Source: Puniceicoccales bacterium (lineage in GTDB: Bacteria; Verrucomicrobiota; Verrucomicrobiia; Opitutales; JAIRKQ01). From it: a stretch of 6,133 nucleotides of DNA. The notes beneath the pieces are model-generated. The model did no database searches, had not been told where the DNA came from, and saw nothing but the letters and a program-made list of their open reading frames with translations. Below, in pieces: positions 1-5,843 of this stretch (positions within the stretch are counted from its first letter, which is position 1; each line of letters starts with the position of its first letter). The translations under genes and the position numbers were made by a program. Location of the stretch: contig JAISXS010000082.1 of the NCBI GenBank assembly GCA_031270385.1, positions 1 through 6,133 of the forward strand. The letters run 5' to 3'.

Positions 1-141
1 ATCGAGGCCGCTGGATGCTCGCTAATTTACCTCCCTCCCTATTCTCCAGATTCCAATCCCGTCGAAAAATTTTGGGCTAACTCCAAGCGAAAACTTTCCT
101 CCATCCTCCATCTCTTTGCATCCCTTGCCGATGCCATTTAA
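1..141 (+). CDS. IS630-family transposase, C-terminal end (5' partial)
   Basis: The DDE transposase of an IS630/Tc1-mariner-type element cuts and joins DNA at TA dinucleotides. Only the last 46 codons are in the window, read in frame from base 1 to a TAA stop. They carry the family's C-terminal signature, IEAAGCSLIYLPPYSPDSNP followed by VEKFWANSKRK; the Glu in NPVEKFW is the third catalytic acidic residue. The two upstream Asp residues lie outside the window, so I cannot say whether the gene is intact. The ORF ends on DAI one base before the terminal inverted repeat begins (143), a normal compact arrangement for IS630 elements. Family assignment is firm; the exact IS name is not known. Confidence 0.9.
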   Translation: MEAAGCSLIYLPPYSPDSNPVEKFWANSKRKLSSILHLFASLADAI

Positions 142-169
142 TATGCTTTTCTCGAGTAAGATAACTATA
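1..169 (+). mobile_element. IS630-family insertion sequence, right end
   Basis: This is the transposase tail followed by a 27-bp terminal inverted repeat at 143-169 that begins ATGCTTTTCTC and ends CTATA. The same 27-bp motif recurs at 5929-5955 (24 of 27 identical) and inverted at 170-196 (24 of 27), which identifies it as the element end. The outermost TA is the expected IS630 target duplication. The left end of this copy is outside the window. Confidence 0.82.
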
Positions 170-196
170 TATAATTATCTTACTTGAAAAAAGCAT
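143..196. repeat. 54-bp near-perfect palindrome at an IS end junction
   Basis: Two 27-bp arms meet at 169/170 with no spacer (CTATA then TATAA). They are inverted copies differing at three positions, all transitions. The left arm is the right terminal repeat of the IS630 copy that ends here. The right arm is the left terminal repeat of a second related element end. As RNA or extruded DNA it could form a long hairpin or cruciform, but its simplest reading is two IS ends back to back. Confidence 0.85.
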
Positions 197-222
197 TTCG
201 CCCAACGATACTTGATGAAAAA
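170..222. mobile_element. Relic of a second IS630-type element (left end)
   Basis: The sequence begins TATAATTATCTTACTTG and aligns without gaps, for 53 bases, to the reverse complement of 5903-5955. The match includes an identical ACGATACTT at the same distance from the tip, so homology extends past the terminal repeat into the subterminal region. No transposase start follows: the sequence runs straight into the terminator and 3' end of the orphan ORF. It is therefore either an abandoned end or the left boundary of a larger unit. Confidence 0.65.
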
Positions 223-230
223 TTCGCATT

Positions 231-261
231 TTTACAAAAAACAACATGCCCTTCTAGGGCA
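231..261 (-). terminator. Probable Rho-independent terminator after the orphan ORF
   Basis: On the minus strand a 5-bp stem TGCCC/GGGCA (257-261 with 247-251) with a TAGAA loop is followed by ATGTTGTTTTTTG. The loop contains the stop codon of the minus-strand ORF that ends at 254. The stem is short and the T-tract imperfect, so termination may be weak. Confidence 0.45.
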
Positions 262-1060
262 AAACGACTACAACAATAGATCCAGACGCCGGTAGTTTGA
301 TGCGATTATGAATATGAAAATTTTCTGGCAATTTTTCAAAAACCTCCCTTTCGCTTAGCAGACGTTTCACGTGGAATGGCGAATGCACTGTTACACCACC
401 TCCAGTGCACATATATACTACCATTTTTTCTCCCTCCCTAAGGCGCACGGTGTGTTTTTTTTCGCAAGGCGTACTACGGTTTTCCCCACTAAGTATGCCA
501 CAATTATTAATATCTATATTCAGTGGTCCGCTAAAAAGTTGTAGTTTTTGCATTCCAGTTTCCAGAAGAGCCAGTTTACAATTCGAGCAGCGGCATTCGC
601 TTGTGGCCCTTACATTGTTTGACAACTTCTGGATTATCTGTTTCTTTGGATTACTTGTAACTTGTCGAGCAGATTCGCTGTACGAACTACCGATTTTGCT
701 CCAACTCCCATTTGTCATGGGTCCAAAGGCGTTGCGCACATGTTTACTCGCATTGTTATCCTCCTGTGTTGCACGTTCCCGCGTGTCTTTACAAAAACCC
801 CGACCCGAATCGGGTAAAGACGTGCAATCTCTGCTGATATGAGGCATGGTTATACACATAATTTTTAATTGTGTATTTGAATTACAAATTCTACCGCCGT
901 CGATTCGTTGGACATGTGACGCACCAGTAATTCGACCATTTGGCTTTTTTGGCAATATGACTGGGGCAGCATTCTTTTCCTCCGGAAATATGGCCGAGAT
1001 TTTTTGATTTCCGTAGACCTCAATCTGCCGGAATTTTTCGTTAGTGTCGACTCTATCCAT
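254..1060 (-). CDS. Hypothetical cysteine-rich protein, 268 aa, no recognised domain
   Basis: I do not recognise this protein. It starts at ATG 1060 (MDRVDTNEKF) and ends at TAG 254. It is polar and basic, with no signal peptide or clear membrane segment. It has ten cysteines, including a C-x-C-x-x-C cluster at residues 156-161 (CRCSNC) that could bind a metal, though no second cluster forms a clean zinc finger. The last part (about residues 205-268) looks like a compact beta-rich domain and ends in a hydrophobic SIVVVVLP tail. There is no Shine-Dalgarno sequence; the 20 bases upstream are A/T only apart from two G's. It lies 143 bp downstream of mnmG on the same strand, beyond a predicted terminator, and its 3' end is 58 bp from IS630 debris. 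Its length, lack of stops and ordinary codons favour a real gene, but an artefactual ORF or decaying accessory gene is possible. An overlapping ORF in another minus frame (1140-865) makes the start uncertain. Confidence 0.5.
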   Translation of the reverse strand: MDRVDTNEKFRQIEVYGNQKISAIFPEEKNAAPVILPKKPNGRITGASHVQRIDGGRICNSNTQLKIMCITMPHISRDCTSLPDSGRGFCKDTRERATQEDNNASKHVRNAFGPMTNGSWSKIGSSYSESARQVTSNPKKQIIQKLSNNVRATSECRCSNCKLALLETGMQKLQLFSGPLNIDINNCGILSGENRSTPCEKKHTVRLREGEKMVVYMCTGGGVTVHSPFHVKRLLSEREVFEKLPENFHIHNRIKLPASGSIVVVVLP

Positions 1061-1080
1061 ATAAATATATTTTCAATATC

Positions 1081-1106
1081 AAAAATGGCCGCACAAAGGC
1101 CGCCAT
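1081..1106 (-). terminator. Probable Rho-independent terminator of the mnmG operon
   Basis: On the minus strand, ATGGC (1106-1102) pairs with GCCAT (1089-1085). After a G-G mismatch there are two more G-C pairs and a six-base loop, and the stem runs directly into TTTTTG. It lies about 98 bp after the mnmG stop and about 20 bp before the start of the next ORF, so it would separate that ORF from the mnmG transcript. Confidence 0.5.
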
Positions 1107-1203
1107 CGCATGTCAGAACGCAAAAATCGAACCTTGTCAAAATTTTTTTAGCGAAATCTACAATTTTGGGAAATTTTCGCCAAAAAATCGTAAAATATTA
1201 CAT

Positions 1204-3090
1204 TTATCGATCGCGTTTTAATCTTTCTATAGTTATTAAAATCAGCGAAATGTCGACCGGAGTGATACCACTGATCCGCGATGCCTGGCCTAGGTTCATT
1301 GGTCTGTGAAGTTGCAATTTTTGTCTGCTTTCATTTGCTAAACCTCTTACGGTTGCATAGTCAAAGGATGGTGGAATTTTTACGCGATCCAACGCGGAAC
1401 ATCTCTCTACTATGCGACGCTCACGCTCGAGATACCCTCCATAGCGCATGCGATAGATGACTTCTTCTCGCATTGGTCGAGACTCTCTGTAAAAATCAGG
1501 TGGAAATTGCACCGTCCCAGTATCCCTGGCCTGCAACAGCCATTCTCCTATGCTTTTGCCATCAAATTTTTCAACTGCCAGGCGCTCGATCCAGGAATGT
1601 ATTTTGTGCAATTTTTCCCGAATTTTTGCGATTCTATTGCTGTCCACGAGTGAAAATTTTTCCGCGAATCCCAATAGGCGAACATCGGCACTTCCATGAT
1701 TTAGGAGCAATCTGTGTTCCGCTCTACTCGTAAACATTCGATATGGCTCAAACGTCCCCTTCGTCACCAGATCGTCTATCAGCACCCCAATATAGGCATC
1801 CTGGCGACCAAGGATCATCATTTCCTGCCCAAGTGCCTTTTGCGCGGCATTGACTCCAGCTACCAGTCCTTGGCCAGCCGCTTCCTCGTAGCCAGATGTG
1901 CCATTAATTTGCCCGGCGAAAAACAAATTTTCCACGATTTTTGACTGCAATGTACCGTCTATTTGCGTCGGAGGCGAAAAATCGTATTCAACGGCATAGG
2001 CTGGCCGCATAATTTTTGCATCCTCCAGTGCCGGGATACTGTCCAGAACCTCCCGTTGGACATCAATAGGCATACTCGATGACAAACCATTTATGTACCA
2101 TTCCCCACAGTGGTAGCCCTCCGGCTCCAGGAATAATCTGTGACTTTCATGGTCAGAAAATTTGACGAATTTATCCTCGATACTCGGACAATATCTCGGT
2201 CCGATGCCGCTAATTTCGCCGGAATACAACGGCGAACTGGAAATATTGTTCAAAACAATTTCCCTAGTCTTTGCAGTTGTATGAGTTATCCAACACGACT
2301 TTTGACCTCTGAAATCGGAACTCAAAATGGCTCCATCGCGAATATTGCCAGCAAATGGCTTCTCGAACATTTTTTCAAAAATTTCACTTTCGCGGCAATC
2401 ATAGAACGCAAAAAGTACGGGCTCGGAATCCCCGCATTGTTCTTCGCATACCGAAAAGTCTATGGATGATCCTAGCACCCTCGGTGGAGTCCCAGTTTTC
2501 ATTCTATCCGTGGCAATGCCATATTTTTTCAAGCTTTCGGACATACTTTGCGTTGAAAAATCACCGAGCCTCCCTCCGTGAATTTTACTCCCTCCGATGT
2601 GCATCAATCCGCGCAAAAACGTCCCATTTGTTAGGACGACAGTCGTTGCGAAAAATTTTACGCCAACATCCGTGCATAGACCGATTACCCTGCAATTTTC
2701 GACGATTATTCCGGTGGCAATCGCTTGAAAAACTGATAAATTTTTCGCCTCCGTTACAATGTGCTTCATCCGCTCTGCGTAGAGATCTTTGTCACATTGA
2801 GCCCGTGGACCATGTACAGCCGGCCCCTTTGACCCATTTAACAAACGAAATTGAATAGCTGTAGCATCGGCATTGATCGCCATTTCTCCGCCAAGGGCAT
2901 CGATTTCCCGTACAATATTGCCCTTTGCCACACCGCCAATGGCTGGATTGCAACTCATTTTCGCAATCGTATCAATATTGCCAGTGAGAAGCAGCGTTTC
3001 CGCGCCAACTCTGGCAGCGGCCAGTGCCGCTTCGCACCCTCCATGGCCACCTCCGCATACAATGACATCGAATTTTTCAAAAATCTCCAT
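1204..3090 (-). CDS. mnmG: tRNA uridine-5-carboxymethylaminomethyl modification enzyme MnmG (GidA)
   Basis: This is the FAD-dependent subunit that, with the GTPase MnmE, installs the cmnm5 group on wobble U34 of several tRNAs in the cytoplasm. At 628 aa it is full length. In order: a Rossmann FAD-binding loop (FDVIVCGGGHGGCEAALAAA, from residue 7); Cys47 in SCNPAIGG; GPRYCPSIEDK with the second conserved Cys at about 301; the NLFFAGQINGTSGYEEAAGQ FAD-contact region; FTSRAEHRLLL; and the C-terminal MnmE/tRNA-binding helical domain with IPPSFDY and the RISGITP motif. No key residue is missing. The start is ambiguous: ATG at 3090 gives MEIFEKFDVIV, which fits the family, while an in-frame TTG at 3096 lies 10 nt after a weak GAAG and would add two residues. 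It is the last gene of a three-gene minus-strand run, 76 bp after the phosphatase. No MnmE gene is in the window. Confidence 0.97.
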   Translation of the reverse strand: MEIFEKFDVIVCGGGHGGCEAALAAARVGAETLLLTGNIDTIAKMSCNPAIGGVAKGNIVREIDALGGEMAINADATAIQFRLLNGSKGPAVHGPRAQCDKDLYAERMKHIVTEAKNLSVFQAIATGIIVENCRVIGLCTDVGVKFFATTVVLTNGTFLRGLMHIGGSKIHGGRLGDFSTQSMSESLKKYGIATDRMKTGTPPRVLGSSIDFSVCEEQCGDSEPVLFAFYDCRESEIFEKMFEKPFAGNIRDGAILSSDFRGQKSCWITHTTAKTREIVLNNISSSPLYSGEISGIGPRYCPSIEDKFVKFSDHESHRLFLEPEGYHCGEWYINGLSSSMPIDVQREVLDSIPALEDAKIMRPAYAVEYDFSPPTQIDGTLQSKIVENLFFAGQINGTSGYEEAAGQGLVAGVNAAQKALGQEMMILGRQDAYIGVLIDDLVTKGTFEPYRMFTSRAEHRLLLNHGSADVRLLGFAEKFSLVDSNRIAKIREKLHKIHSWIERLAVEKFDGKSIGEWLLQARDTGTVQFPPDFYRESRPMREEVIYRMRYGGYLERERRIVERCSALDRVKIPPSFDYATVRGLANESRQKLQLHRPMNLGQASRISGITPVDISLILITIERLKRDR

Positions 3091-3166
3091 GACCAATGTT
3101 TTTTCACTTCATAAAAAAATGCGACAAAAAGTTTGTTCCCGGTCGCCATAAATTCGTGTACACCAG

Positions 3167-3715
3167 TCATGTGCCCAAAGTCAATCGCTTAGAAAATTCC
3201 AAAATCGATGGAAATATGGCGATATTTTTAGCAATTTCACAATCGATCAATGCGGGAACCAACGAATTTTTGCGAATCAAAACAGCGTTTATACCTGCGT
3301 TTATGCCTGCCATTGCATCACTTTCTTTGTCGCCAACCATATAGCAATTTTTCGAAAAAAGATTATATTTTTCAACCATCGTGACTATGAATTTTGGAGA
3401 TGGTTTCCTCCAGATCGGATTGGCAGAAGGTTCTTCGTATGCCATGCAAATTTCATCAAAAACTTCTCCGCGATCACCGAGAAGTTCGATCATTCTGCCG
3501 TTACATGCTGCGACATCGCCCACTGTCACCAATCGCCGTGCCACACCACTCTGGTTGCTAAACAAGAAAAGCAAACACCCAAAGTCCCTGAGCATGCCGA
3601 TTGCTTCCCTGGCACTCGGAAGCAACTCTACCTCGTCCGGACTTTTGATATAGTTCTTGTCGACTATTATGGTTCCATCCCTGTCGAGGAAAACCGCTAC
3701 CTTATCACCTGCCAT
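3167..3715 (-). CDS. HAD-superfamily subclass IIIA phosphatase (GmhB/HisB-N-like)
   Basis: This is a 182-aa phosphomonoesterase of the family holding D,D-heptose-1,7-bisphosphate 7-phosphatase (GmhB) and the histidinol-phosphatase domain of HisB. All HAD motifs are visible: motif I FLDRDGT with nucleophile Asp11 and acid/base Asp13; motif II SNQSG (53-57); Lys104 in RKPSPKF; and motif III GDKESD (128-133) for Mg2+. The zinc loop of classical GmhB (a CxH...CxC cluster just before RKP) is absent; the stretch reads MAYEEPSANPIWRKP with no cysteine. The substrate may therefore be different, and I give no gene symbol. The length is normal for the family. The ATG at 3715 lies 5 bp after the stop of the upstream membrane-protein gene, implying co-transcription. 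A G-run about 17-22 nt upstream is too far to be a good ribosome site. Confidence 0.85.
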   Translation of the reverse strand: MAGDKVAVFLDRDGTIIVDKNYIKSPDEVELLPSAREAIGMLRDFGCLLFLFSNQSGVARRLVTVGDVAACNGRMIELLGDRGEVFDEICMAYEEPSANPIWRKPSPKFIVTMVEKYNLFSKNCYMVGDKESDAMAGINAGINAVLIRKNSLVPALIDCEIAKNIAIFPSILEFSKRLTLGT

Positions 3716-3720
3716 TTGAT

Positions 3721-4758
3721 TTAAAATTTAATCCCCCGCCCCCGAGGTAACTGCATTTTCATCATTCGGTAAATCCTATTGAAAAATGCCGCCGGGGTTA
3801 TCATGCTGCCTATGATCTGGTACAGCAGCGAGTTTTGACGAACTGCGACATCATCCTTAAACAAGAATATCACAGGCATCGCGATCAAGAACATTAGGGA
3901 CGACATGATGAAGACCGACGAAAAGTAGTCGCACTCAAACAATCCAATTAAATTTTCAATGGAATCCGTACGATTGCGTCTATACAAATAAGTTACTCCA
4001 TTCGAAATTATTGCTAGCAAAATTCCCTGTGTAACGGCAAAAAGCACAATAAGATCAAAATTTTTCACCGGAAAATGCGCCATAAAAAGCCAAACATAGC
4101 CGCTTTGCCAGCACGCCATGCATGCAATCAGTCTGCGTAATTCGGTCTTTGCGAAAAACAAAACTGGAATTATCACCAGCGATCCCCAGGCCAACACCAA
4201 TGAAATCGTACGGGCTGCACCACCCGCCAACAAAATCACTCCCGTTCCGACAGTCGACAGGAGAAATGCCACGATCACCGGTCGAATCACCACCAGCCAA
4301 ACGTCCAAAAAAAATACCGGTGCTCGCATGAAAAACGAATCCGTCCAACTGTTAATCGGATACGATCCAAGGAGCATGCCAAATGCCACAGCGTACAACA
4401 CAGCCCCACCATGACCTTCATCTATTATGCCAGCACACGCGAACAAAACCAACGCAAAGAAGTGGGACGCTGCGAATTTTTTTGCCACATACCTCCCATC
4501 ACCATAGCCACAGGTAAGCAACATTATACTCCACGACACGGCCAGCGTACCAACAAAATCACACAAATTCCCACCCAAACAGCAACTCACCAAAATTCCA
4601 ATGGCGACCATCTTTCCTACGATCCCCCAGAAACATCTTCTCCATTTCCCCTGCGAAGAATTCGCGTATTCTGTGAAAAGCGGCGACGCACACGCCGACA
4701 ACAATGCGACGGCCCCAACGACCATCATCACCAAATGCCTAGCTGGAAGCCGCACCAT
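3721..4758 (-). CDS. Polytopic membrane protein, reduced NuoN/NuoM/MrpD antiporter-like
   Basis: This 345-aa protein has roughly ten or eleven hydrophobic helices. I read it as a diverged relative of the proton/cation-antiporter-like subunits (NuoL/M/N, MrpA/D). Three local patterns fall in family order: SYPINSW (132-138) where the family has a PFHxW motif; TELRRLIACMACWQSGYVWL (205-224) resembling the 'DLKRLLAYSSISHMGY' region; and DSIENLIGLF (265-274) then a helix ending AMPVIFLFK (293-301), resembling the L.GL and GIPP..GF..K segments. Family members are usually about 450-500 aa with 14 helices, so this one is short. The conserved Lys of the central channel helix appears replaced by Arg159, and the GIPP turn is lost. 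The N-terminus also has a lipobox-like LSAC (20-23), probably chance. The start ATG 4758 is fixed by an in-frame upstream TAA; only a weak AAAGAAA precedes it. Ion translocation is doubtful; a structural or assembly role, or another small transporter family, is possible. Confidence 0.5.
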   Translation of the reverse strand: MVRLPARHLVMMVVGAVALLSACASPLFTEYANSSQGKWRRCFWGIVGKMVAIGILVSCCLGGNLCDFVGTLAVSWSIMLLTCGYGDGRYVAKKFAASHFFALVLFACAGIIDEGHGGAVLYAVAFGMLLGSYPINSWTDSFFMRAPVFFLDVWLVVIRPVIVAFLLSTVGTGVILLAGGAARTISLVLAWGSLVIIPVLFFAKTELRRLIACMACWQSGYVWLFMAHFPVKNFDLIVLFAVTQGILLAIISNGVTYLYRRNRTDSIENLIGLFECDYFSSVFIMSSLMFLIAMPVIFLFKDDVAVRQNSLLYQIIGSMITPAAFFNRIYRMMKMQLPRGRGIKF

Positions 4759-4798
4759 CGCGTTTTTTCTTTATTTTATAGACACACATACCATCCGT

Positions 4799-4815
4799 CG
4801 ATGCCGCAAGCATCG
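4799..4815 (-). other. Hairpin in the leader of the membrane-protein operon
   Basis: A perfect 6-bp stem CGATGC/GCATCG encloses a 5-base loop, about 41 bp upstream of the membrane-protein start. No T-tract follows on either strand, so it is not an obvious terminator. It may be a 5'UTR structure or chance. Confidence 0.3.
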
Positions 4816-4859
4816 CCAAAAATGAAAATATCCCAACAAAAACACACTCCAAAAAGCAC

Positions 4860-4889
4860 TTAATAATAACACGATCGATGAAATCACAA
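4860..4889 (-). promoter_or_regulatory. Candidate promoter for the three-gene operon
   Basis: On the minus strand TTGTGA (4889-4884) and TATTAA (4865-4860) are separated by 18 bp and match four of six consensus bases each. They lie in the 156-bp gap between the upp stop and the membrane-protein start, leaving a leader of about 95 nt. The gap is A/T-rich, other weak pairs exist, and no terminator for upp is evident, so read-through from upp is also possible. Confidence 0.25.
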
Positions 4890-4914
4890 AATTTTATAAT
4901 TTTTTTCACAATCC

Positions 4915-5535
4915 CTAATCAGTCCCGTATGCTCGATCGCCAAAATCCCCAAATCCGGGGACGATAAATCTGTGCTCGTTTATTCTTTCATCCACGGCAG
5001 CCGTGTAAATCGGAATATTAGTAAACGAATTTTCCAAACGGCGTATACCCTCCGGCGACGCAATCATTGACACCATTGCCACTTTGTCCGGTTCATGTTC
5101 CATTACCATCTCCAATGCCGACTCTGCCGATCGTCCTGTCGCAAGCATTGGATCGAGCACGATGACAAACTTGTCGTTTAAATTCGGTAATTTGCAATAA
5201 TATGTCCTCGCCACCGCGGTAGTTTCGTCCCGTTCCATTCCTATGTATCCGACGGAAACATCCTGCAACATTTCCACAGCTGGCTGCAACATGGTTAGAC
5301 CGGCACGCAAAATCGGGACAACAACAACGGATTGACCAAGGTCAGTTCCGTCGAATTCAGCCAATGGAGTCCTGACGTTCCTTGGTTTCGTTTTCAGGCC
5401 TCGCGTTGCTTCAATGAGCAGAAAATATGTCAGCTGCTTTCCGAGTTCTCGAAACCTTGACGCCTTAGTTGTCTCATCACGCAGATCAGTTAATATTTTG
5501 TTCGCCAGCGGGTGCTCTACGACATGCAAGCTCAT
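4915..5535 (-). CDS. upp: Uracil phosphoribosyltransferase
   Basis: This cytoplasmic pyrimidine-salvage enzyme converts uracil and PRPP to UMP and diphosphate. Visible motifs, counted from ATG 5535: N-terminal HPLANKILTDLRD (8-20); VVVPILRAGL (71-80); the PRPP-binding loop LDPMLATG (127-134); SMIASPEGI (156-164); and the C-terminal uracil-binding segment PGFGDFGDRAYGTD (193-206), where the family usually has PGLGDAGDRxFGT. From ATG 5535 the protein is 206 aa, matching the usual 208-209. An upstream in-frame TTG (5571) would add 12 residues with no family support, so I prefer the ATG. There is no Shine-Dalgarno sequence before either start. The gene stands alone, divergent from tRNA-His and followed by the membrane-protein operon on the same strand. 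Confidence 0.96.
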   Translation of the reverse strand: MSLHVVEHPLANKILTDLRDETTKASRFRELGKQLTYFLLIEATRGLKTKPRNVRTPLAEFDGTDLGQSVVVVPILRAGLTMLQPAVEMLQDVSVGYIGMERDETTAVARTYYCKLPNLNDKFVIVLDPMLATGRSAESALEMVMEHEPDKVAMVSMIASPEGIRRLENSFTNIPIYTAAVDERINEHRFIVPGFGDFGDRAYGTD

Positions 5536-5621
5536 TCGCCGATATGGAAAATTTTTGGCGCAAATGATCAATGCTTTTTTGCCGGAGAAAACGAAACGTA
5601 GCCGCGAAATAGCGTAACAGA

Positions 5622-5650
5622 CACATATCTTCTACACTAACCACATGCAA
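5622..5650 (-). promoter_or_regulatory. Candidate promoter of upp
   Basis: On the minus strand TTGCAT (5650-5645) is followed after exactly 17 bp by TATGTG (5627-5622). The -10 match is poor (three of six), but spacing and position are reasonable, giving a leader of about 80 nt before ATG 5535. It shares the intergenic region with the divergent tRNA-His promoter. Confidence 0.28.
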
Positions 5651-5675
5651 AAAAACAACATCCACTATTTGCTTA

Positions 5676-5702
5676 TTGACATGACCACATCATTGCTATC
5701 TT
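5676..5702 (+). promoter_or_regulatory. Sigma70-like promoter of tRNA-His
   Basis: A perfect TTGACA (5676-5681) is followed by TATCTT (5697-5702). The 15-bp spacer is short, but a TGC just before the -10 gives an extended -10 form. Transcription would start near 5709, about ten bases before the mature tRNA. Confidence 0.5.
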
Positions 5703-5718
5703 GCGAAGCGCGTTGATG

Positions 5719-5795
5719 GTGGTTGTAGCTCAGTTGGTTAGAGCATCGGATTGTGGTTCCGAGGGTCGCCGGTTCGAGTCCGGTCTGCCACCCCA
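5719..5795 (+). tRNA. tRNA-His (anticodon GUG)
   Basis: A complete 77-nt cloverleaf: D-stem GCTC/GAGC, anticodon stem TCGGA/TCCGA with loop TTGTGGT (anticodon GTG), five-base variable loop, T-arm GCCGG-TTCGAGT-CCGGT, discriminator C73 and an encoded CCA (5793-5795). The extra G-1 that identifies tRNA-His is also encoded (5718) and pairs with C73. The acceptor stem GTGGTTG/CTGCCAC is imperfect: position 5-68 is a U-G wobble and 6-67 a U-U mismatch. No clear terminator follows within 50 bp. Confidence 0.95.
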
Positions 5796-5843
5796 ACAAA
5801 TTCAAGTCACTCTGTTTAAAGTCTAGGAATCAAGCATTTAATT

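Noticed and set aside
405..842. Plus-strand ORF of 145 aa
   Set aside because: It lies wholly opposite the longer minus-strand ORF, and its Ser/Leu/Phe/Arg-rich composition is typical of an antisense shadow.
865..1140. Minus-strand 91-aa ORF overlapping the start of the orphan protein, possibly its true N-terminus via a frameshift
   Set aside because: No domain supports either frame. The 268-aa frame is open much longer, and the shorter ORF runs across the predicted terminator.
1156..1180. Inverted repeat GCGAAAT/ATTTTCGC downstream of mnmG as a terminator
   Set aside because: It needs a bulge and lacks a T-run on the 3' side in the mnmG direction; the hairpin at 1081-1106 is better.
2355..2858. 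Plus-strand ORF of 167 aa opposite mnmG
   Set aside because: mnmG is a clear full-length core gene on the other strand; this is a complementary-frame shadow with no recognisable domain.
4690..4758. Lipoprotein signal (LSAC at residues 20-23) in the membrane protein
   Set aside because: It is followed by many more hydrophobic helices, so the protein is polytopic; the lipobox match is probably chance.
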